Source: Bacteroidota bacterium
GTDB lineage: Bacteria; Bacteroidota; Bacteroidia; 2-12-FULL-35-15
Length of the DNA: 41,972 nucleotides
Assembly (NCBI GenBank): GCA_947380175.1
Contig: CANCPZ010000004.1
Location: 1 to 41,972 of the forward strand
Reading direction: 5' to 3'
Made by a program: the position numbers and the translations under genes. The first letter of the stretch is position 1. The number at the start of each line of letters is the position of its first letter. Below the pieces are notes generated by a model that saw only the letters and a program-made list of their open reading frames with translations, was not told where the DNA came from and ran no database searches. Positions 36,324 through 41,972 of the stretch are shown one piece after another.

Positions 36324-37781
36324 ATGTTAAGGCAAGTACAATCACAAAAATTACTTTCGAAACTTTCACCACAACAAATTCAGTTAATGAAATTGTTGCA
36401 ACTACCTACCATTGCTTTAGAACAACGCATTAAAGAAGAAATGGAAATCAATCCTGCTTTGGAAGAAGGCGTAAATACAGATGAAGAAACGAACAACGAT
36501 ATAGAAGATGAAAATTACGATGATGCTCCAAAAGAAGACGATAACCAACGCGATGATTTTACTATCAGCGATTATATGGATGAAGATGAGGGCGCGTCAT
36601 ATAAGTTAAAAGCCAACAATATCAGTCCCGACGAGGAACGAAAAGAAATTCCTTTTTCTGTTGGAGTTACATTTCAGGATGTACTAGAGAGCCAATTAGG
36701 GATGAAAGAATTGACTGATCACGAATACCTTGTTGCGAGTTATCTTATTGGCACCTTAGATGACGATGGTTATTTACGTAGAGATTTAGCTTCGATTGTA
36801 GATGATATAGCATTTTCACAAAACATAGAAACGAATGAAGAGGAGCTAAATAAGTTATTACGTGTAATTCAAGAGTTTGATCCTGCAGGCGTTGGTGCGA
36901 GAGATTTACAAGAATGTTTGTTAATTCAGCTGAAACGAAAAGATGTTCAAACAATGATCGTTGAACTTGCTACAGAAGTTGTAGAAAAGCAAATGGATGA
37001 GTTTTCAAAAAAACATTACGATAAGATTTCGAAAAAGTTAGAAATTGACGATGAGCTTTTAAAAGAGGTGATTCAGGAAATTTTAAAATTAAATCCGCGG
37101 CCTGGTAATTCCATGTCCGATGGACAAAAAAGCCAACAACAAGTAATTGCCGATTTTAGCATTACCAATGAAGATGGCGAATTAATACTTACGCTGAACT
37201 CTCGCAATTTACCAGATTTAAAGGTTAGCAAGGAGTATGTAAAAATGCAAGAAGAGTATTCAAAGGATAAAAAGAAGGAAAGTAAAGAAGCGTCTACCTT
37301 TTTAAAACAAAAAGTTGAAGGAGCAAAATGGTTTATAGATGCATTAGAGCAAAGAAGTTATACCTTACTTTACACCATGAATGCTATTATGGAGTATCAG
37401 CGTGAATATTTTTTAGAGGGAGATGAAACCTTATTAAAACCAATGATTTTAAAAGATATTGCTGAAAGAATAAATTTAGATATTTCAACCGTTTCACGGG
37501 TTTCAAATAGCAAATATGTTCAAACACCATTTGGTACTTTTTTAATAAAAAACTTTTTTAGTGAGTCGCTTTCTACCGATAGCGGTGAAGAGGTTTCGAC
37601 ACGTGAAGTAAAAAAAATATTAACAGATTGTATTGCTACCGAAAGTAAAAAAAAGCCGTTAACAGACGATAAACTAAAAAAGGTGCTCAACGAAAAAGGT
37701 TACAACATAGCACGAAGAACAATAGCTAAATATCGCGAACAACTTGACATTCCGGTTGCACGATTAAGAAAAGAATTGTAA
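36324..37781 (+). CDS. rpoN: RNA polymerase sigma-54 factor
   Basis: Region I QKLLSKLSPQQIQLMKLLQLPTIALEQRIKEEMEINPALEEG; RpoN box ARRTIAKYREQLDIPVARLRKEL. Confidence 0.98.
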   Translation: MLRQVQSQKLLSKLSPQQIQLMKLLQLPTIALEQRIKEEMEINPALEEGVNTDEETNNDIEDENYDDAPKEDDNQRDDFTISDYMDEDEGASYKLKANNISPDEERKEIPFSVGVTFQDVLESQLGMKELTDHEYLVASYLIGTLDDDGYLRRDLASIVDDIAFSQNIETNEEELNKLLRVIQEFDPAGVGARDLQECLLIQLKRKDVQTMIVELATEVVEKQMDEFSKKHYDKISKKLEIDDELLKEVIQEILKLNPRPGNSMSDGQKSQQQVIADFSITNEDGELILTLNSRNLPDLKVSKEYVKMQEEYSKDKKKESKEASTFLKQKVEGAKWFIDALEQRSYTLLYTMNAIMEYQREYFLEGDETLLKPMILKDIAERINLDISTVSRVSNSKYVQTPFGTFLIKNFFSESLSTDSGEEVSTREVKKILTDCIATESKKKPLTDDKLKKVLNEKGYNIARRTIAKYREQLDIPVARLRKEL

Positions 37782-38429
37782 ATGGATACCGCAATCAGTA
37801 ATTCAACATTAGGTGCAATTGAGCTTAAGTTAGCAAAAATTATCTCCATTATTTTTCACCCTTTGTTAATGCCAACATATGGCTTCCTAATTATTTTATA
37901 TACCAAAAATTATTTTTCAACTTTTACACCAACCAATTTAAAACTAGTAATACTAAGCGTAACTTTTATTTTCACATTTGTTCTTCCTGCTATCAATGCA
38001 CTTATTTTACTGAAGATGGGACGTATTAAAAGTTTGGAGATGAAAACAAATAATGAACGTATAACACCTTATGGAAGTGCAACAGTATATTATTTTGCTT
38101 TGTATTATTTATTTTACAATGCTGGCTTTCCAAGTGTTTTTAAGGTTGTTGTTTTAGGTGCTGCAATTTCTATATTAATTATTTTAGTGATAAATTTTAA
38201 ATGGAAAATTAGTGCGCATACAGCTGGCATTGGTGGCATTGCAGGTGCTATTACAGGCTTAATTTATAGACTACAAATAGATGTTCATTTTATTTTAATG
38301 CTTGTGTTATTTATTGCAGGTATTGTTGGATATGCACGTTTAAAATTAAATGCTCACACACCATCGCAAATATATTTAGGTTTTTTTTTAGGGCTTTCTG
38401 TTGAGTTATTACTGATGATTTTTTATTGA
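37782..38429 (+). CDS. integral membrane protein, PAP2-phosphatase-like
   Basis: KWKISAHTAGIGGIAGAITGL and ARLKLNAHTPSQIYLGFFLGLSVEL; several transmembrane helices; start abuts the rpoN stop codon. Confidence 0.65.
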   Translation: MDTAISNSTLGAIELKLAKIISIIFHPLLMPTYGFLIILYTKNYFSTFTPTNLKLVILSVTFIFTFVLPAINALILLKMGRIKSLEMKTNNERITPYGSATVYYFALYYLFYNAGFPSVFKVVVLGAAISILIILVINFKWKISAHTAGIGGIAGAITGLIYRLQIDVHFILMLVLFIAGIVGYARLKLNAHTPSQIYLGFFLGLSVELLLMIFY

Positions 38430-38433
38430 TACC

Positions 38434-39195
38434 ATGAGCAGCATCTACCCTAAAATAATTAATGTAGAAAATGGAAATACAAAGGCTGCTTTGGTTACTA
38501 TTATTGCTACTAAGGGTTCTGTTCCCCGTAAATCGGGTTCAAAAATGCTGGTATATCAAAATGGTAAAATAGAAGGATCTGTCGGAGGTGGTGCTCTCGA
38601 AAAAAAAGTAATCTCTCAAGCTTTAGATGTTTTAAAAAATAACGCATCGCAAATTGTAACACATAATTTGGTGAGTGAACTTGCCATGTGTTGTGGTGGT
38701 ATCGTTGAACTTTTTATTGAACCTATTATGAATAGAAAAAAAGTATACATTTTTGGTGCAGGTCACATCGGAAAAGCATTAGCCAAATTTGCTATCGACC
38801 TTGATTTTAATGTTACTTTGATTGATGAACGATGTGATTCTTTTGAAGGATTTGAAATCCCAGAATGTGTTTTAATTAATAACCATCACGCTACAGCTGT
38901 TGATGAACTATGTTTTGACGAAAACACCTTTGTTGTAATACTTACACACAATCACGCGTACGATAGAGAAATACTTGCACTGACATCTGTAAAACCTCAC
39001 AAATATATTGGAATGGTTGGTAGCGATCGCAAAGTGTTAATCGCTAAAAAAAATATCATTGCATCTAATATTCTTACCGAAAAAGAACTTGAACGCATTG
39101 ATATGCCAATAGGTTTAAATATTGAAGCTATTACACCTCAGGAAATTGCAATTAGTATTTTGGCAAAACTGATTGAGATAAGAAATAAAAAATAG
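38434..39195 (+). CDS. xdhC: XdhC family molybdoenzyme maturation protein
   Basis: ALVTIIATKGSVPRKSGSKMLVYQNGKIEGSVGGGALE; VYIFGAGHIGKALAKFAIDLDFNVTLIDER; YIGMVGSDRKV. Confidence 0.92.
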   Translation: MSSIYPKIINVENGNTKAALVTIIATKGSVPRKSGSKMLVYQNGKIEGSVGGGALEKKVISQALDVLKNNASQIVTHNLVSELAMCCGGIVELFIEPIMNRKKVYIFGAGHIGKALAKFAIDLDFNVTLIDERCDSFEGFEIPECVLINNHHATAVDELCFDENTFVVILTHNHAYDREILALTSVKPHKYIGMVGSDRKVLIAKKNIIASNILTEKELERIDMPIGLNIEAITPQEIAISILAKLIEIRNKK

Positions 39196-39267
39196 TTTAA
39201 TATTTACCTGAAGCGATTTTTTGTTTAATTTCAGTATTATTTAGTTTACCCAAATTTTATTCGGATT

Positions 39268-40719
39268 ATGCTACAAACAATATCATTTGTTTTAGACGGA
39301 AAAATAGAGACTATTGATTTTAGTAAAAACTATAATCCTACTACTACCGTATTAAATTATTTACGAAGCATGCCTACTCATAAAGGTGTTAAGGAGGGTT
39401 GTGCCGAAGGCGATTGTGGAGCTTGCACCATTGTTGTTGGCGAATTAACACACGATGATAAAATTCGATATAAAGCAATTGATTCGTGTTTGCTTTTTTT
39501 GCCGATGATACATGGTAAACAATTAATAACCGTCGAGAATTTATCAAGGACAAAAGGTGTTGCTGATATTTTGCATCCGGTTCAAAAAGCAATGGTTGAT
39601 TGCAATGGAAGTCAATGTGGATATTGCACACCCGGAATTATTATGTCAATGTTTTCACTTTATAAAAATGAAAATAATCCTACCAAAGAAACAATTGAAG
39701 ATGCTCTAACAGGAAATCTTTGCCGCTGTACCGGTTACAAACCAATTATTGAAGCAACAACTAAGTCGTGCATAAATAATGGTGTAGACCAATTTACAGA
39801 TGATGAAAAAAACATGGTGGAATTATTATTGCAAATTAAAAAAGCAAGCAAATCAATTGAAATACAGAGCGGAAAACAAACTTATTTTCAACCAAAAACA
39901 AAAGCCGAAGCATTACAATTAAGAAGCGAAAAACCTAATTCAATAATAATAAATGGTGCTACCGATGTGGCTTTGCGAGTTACTAAACGGCATGAACTAT
40001 TGGAAGAAATAATTGATTTATCAAATATTGATGAATTAAAAAAATGTGTTAAAACGGAATATCACATTAAGTTTGGATCGGGAATGACTTTAGAAAATGT
40101 GAAAAGTATTGCGAAAGAGGAATTACCTGCACTGTATGAAACACTTGCAGTGTTTGGCTCAAAGCAAATTAGAAGCTTAGCAACTTTTGGTGGAAACATT
40201 GGTTCTGGCTCTCCTATTGGCGACACATTGCCAACATTAATGGCATATAATGCTGAAGTAAAATTACAAAGCATTGATGGGGAACGCAGAATAAATATGA
40301 ATAATTATATTTTAGCATATCGTAAAACAGAGCGTCAGCAAAACGAAATTATTACTAAAATTATAATTCCAAAGCCCTCACCAAAAACAATTGTAAAATT
40401 CTATAAAGTATCTAAGCGCAAAGACCTTGATATTTCGACAGTAAGTGGAGGGTTTAGTATTACATTAAATAATAATATTGTTGAGGCAATAACACTTGCA
40501 TATGGTGGCATGGCGGCTGTTACAAAACGAGCTGAAAAAGCAGAAAAACATTTAGTTGGAAAAACCTGGGATAGAATTTTTGTTGAACAAGCTATGGAAA
40601 CGATAGCAGATGATTTTACACCTATCTCAGATGCTAGATCTGGAGCTGAATTTAGAGCTATTGTAGCACAAAATTTGTTACTAAAATTTTGGAGCGAAAC
40701 AACCAAAATGGAAATTTAG
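39268..40719 (+). CDS. xdhA: xanthine dehydrogenase small subunit (2Fe-2S plus FAD domains)
   Basis: GVKEGCAEGDCGACTIVVGEL; CNGSQCGYCTPGIIMSMFSLYK; LTGNLCRCTGYKPIIEA; FAD-domain GSKQIRSLATFGGNIGSGSPIGDTLPTLMAY. Confidence 0.95.
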   Translation: MLQTISFVLDGKIETIDFSKNYNPTTTVLNYLRSMPTHKGVKEGCAEGDCGACTIVVGELTHDDKIRYKAIDSCLLFLPMIHGKQLITVENLSRTKGVADILHPVQKAMVDCNGSQCGYCTPGIIMSMFSLYKNENNPTKETIEDALTGNLCRCTGYKPIIEATTKSCINNGVDQFTDDEKNMVELLLQIKKASKSIEIQSGKQTYFQPKTKAEALQLRSEKPNSIIINGATDVALRVTKRHELLEEIIDLSNIDELKKCVKTEYHIKFGSGMTLENVKSIAKEELPALYETLAVFGSKQIRSLATFGGNIGSGSPIGDTLPTLMAYNAEVKLQSIDGERRINMNNYILAYRKTERQQNEIITKIIIPKPSPKTIVKFYKVSKRKDLDISTVSGGFSITLNNNIVEAITLAYGGMAAVTKRAEKAEKHLVGKTWDRIFVEQAMETIADDFTPISDARSGAEFRAIVAQNLLLKFWSETTKMEI

Positions 40720-40735
40720 ATTTTTACCTTTCCTA

Positions 40736-40768
40736 TTGTAAAAAATATTTTTACAGTGTTTTTTACAA
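40736..40768. terminator. weak AT-rich hairpin between convergent xdhA and pheS
   Basis: ttgtaaaaaa (40736-40745) and ttttttacaa (40759-40768), 10-bp perfect stem overlapping the pheS stop codon. Confidence 0.45.
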
Positions 40769-41785
40769 TACCGATTTAAATTGCTTTAAAAAACGTACAT
40801 CGTTTTCAAAAAATAAACGAAGGTCTTTTACTTGGTATTTTAACATAGCAATGCGTTCAATGCCCATTCCAAAAGCAAAGCCACTGTATTGTTTACTATC
40901 TATTTTGCAATTATCAAGAACAGCAGGATCTACCATTCCACAACCTAAAATCTCTACCCAACCAGCACCTTTGCAAATGTTGCAACCATTGCCTTTGCAA
41001 AACGGACAAGAGATATCCATCTCGGCACTTATTTCGGTGAAAGGGAAAAACGATGGACGTAAACGTATTTTCGTTTCTTCGCCAAACATTTCTTTTGAGA
41101 AATATAAGAGCGTTTGTTTTAAATCTGCGAAAGAAACTTTTTTATCAATATACAAACCCTCTACCTGATGGAATTGGCAGTGTGCACGAGCTGAAATAGC
41201 CTCGTTACGATATACTCTGCCAGGTGAAATTGTGCGAATAGGAGGTTTGCTGTTTTCCATTATATGAACTTGAACAGATGATGTTTGTGTGCGCAATAAA
41301 ATGTCTGGATTTTCACTAATAAAAAAGGTATCCTGCATATCCCTTGCCGGATGATCTTCAGGCGTGTTCAGCGCAGTAAAGTTGTGCCAGTCGTCTTCTA
41401 TTTCTGGTCCTTCCGAAACTGTAAATCCAATACGAGAAAATATTTCTACCATTTGATTTCTAACTAGCGATAACGGATGGCGAGATCCCGCAGCCAACGT
41501 TTCGGAGGGTAAGGTTAAATCATGGGATGTTTTTTTTGTATCCTCTTCGTCTTCAAATTTTTCTTTTAATTCAATTATTTTATCCTGCGCTTTATTTTTA
41601 AGTTCATTTAATTTTTGTCCTATTTCCTTACGTAATTCAGGAGAAACGGTTTTAAATTCCTCGAATAGTTCGGTAACTTTTCCTTTTTTACTTATTATTT
41701 TTATTCGAAATTCTTCAACATGCTCTTTGCTTTCGGCAACAAAGCTTTCTATTTCTTTTAATAATTCTTCTATTTTACTTTTCAT
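40763..41785 (-). CDS. pheS: phenylalanine--tRNA ligase alpha subunit
   Basis: HPLSLVRNQMVEIFSRIGFTVSEGPEIEDDWHNFTALNTPEDHPARDMQDTFF; GSRH motif; GFAFGMGIERIAMLKYQVKDLRLFFENDVRFLKQF. Confidence 0.97.
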   Translation of the reverse strand: MKSKIEELLKEIESFVAESKEHVEEFRIKIISKKGKVTELFEEFKTVSPELRKEIGQKLNELKNKAQDKIIELKEKFEDEEDTKKTSHDLTLPSETLAAGSRHPLSLVRNQMVEIFSRIGFTVSEGPEIEDDWHNFTALNTPEDHPARDMQDTFFISENPDILLRTQTSSVQVHIMENSKPPIRTISPGRVYRNEAISARAHCQFHQVEGLYIDKKVSFADLKQTLLYFSKEMFGEETKIRLRPSFFPFTEISAEMDISCPFCKGNGCNICKGAGWVEILGCGMVDPAVLDNCKIDSKQYSGFAFGMGIERIAMLKYQVKDLRLFFENDVRFLKQFKSVL

Positions 41786-41804
41786 TATTTTGAACTAATT
41801 TTTA

Positions 41805-41812
41805 CAAAGATA
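41805..41812 (-). promoter_or_regulatory. -7 element upstream of pheS
   Basis: Minus strand TATCTTTG fits TAnnTTTG, about 20 bp before the ATG; no clear -33 element. Confidence 0.4.
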
Positions 41813-41972
41813 ATAATCTGCATAAATATTGATGAAGTAATATGCAACCGAAATGGTTGAATAACCAATCATTTTAAACAGCAATATAAAGCTTGTAACA
41901 ACACTACATTAAAAATTATCACTCTTTTCAATTGTTTGAATCTATTGTTATTGTTTTAACATTAAATGTTTT

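Noticed and set aside
40955-41020. Two CxxC pairs in PheS (CPFCKGNGCNICKGAG), considered as a novel zinc motif
   Set aside because: Comparable Cys motifs before the EILGCGMV segment occur in many bacterial PheS proteins; not unusual.
40689-41168. 159-aa plus-strand ORF, considered as a possible xdhB remnant
   Set aside because: Runs antisense through pheS and shows no molybdopterin-subunit motif; not evidence for xdhB.
1-41972. Search for CRISPR arrays, tRNA/rRNA genes, IS elements, prophage or defence-island genes
   Set aside because: No regularly spaced repeats, transposase or integrase motifs, cloverleaf-like sequences or defence-type proteins recognised; the coding content is housekeeping plus a few accessory genes.

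Overview
This 42 kb AT-rich window reads as an ordinary Bacteroidota chromosome segment. The support is T9SS C-terminal sorting domains, an IPExxxVDY-like gene next to pyk, Bacteroidota-type -7 elements (TAnnTTTG) and frequent TTG/GTG starts. I annotate 34 complete protein-coding genes plus one truncated acyl-CoA dehydrogenase at the left edge. Recognisable blocks are: dnaG; ispG (long form); a TonB receptor and lipocalin; an MBL-rhodanese-rhodanese plus TauE/SafE sulfur module; three T9SS cargo proteins; typA; pyk; yicC-gmk; an ACMSD-like amidohydrolase; kup; yceI; ygiD; a suf operon (sufA-like/sufB/sufC/sufD); a GT2-STELLO-like glycosyltransferase pair; rpoN; xdhC-xdhA; and pheS. I see no mobile element, CRISPR array, phage, rRNA or tRNA. 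No obvious new multi-gene defence or mobile system is present. The signals most worth following are non-coding or contextual: a perfect 9-1-9 palindrome at the predicted start point of the suf promoter; a nested 69-nt inverted-repeat leader ending on the ygiD start codon; a 62-bp gap-free perfect palindrome downstream of typA; a bacterial STELLO-like gene paired with a DPM-like GT2; an orphan CHU_C-only secreted protein; and an xdhC-xdhA pair with no adjacent xdhB. Everything is from reading the sequence and supplied ORFs. No homology search or folding was run.
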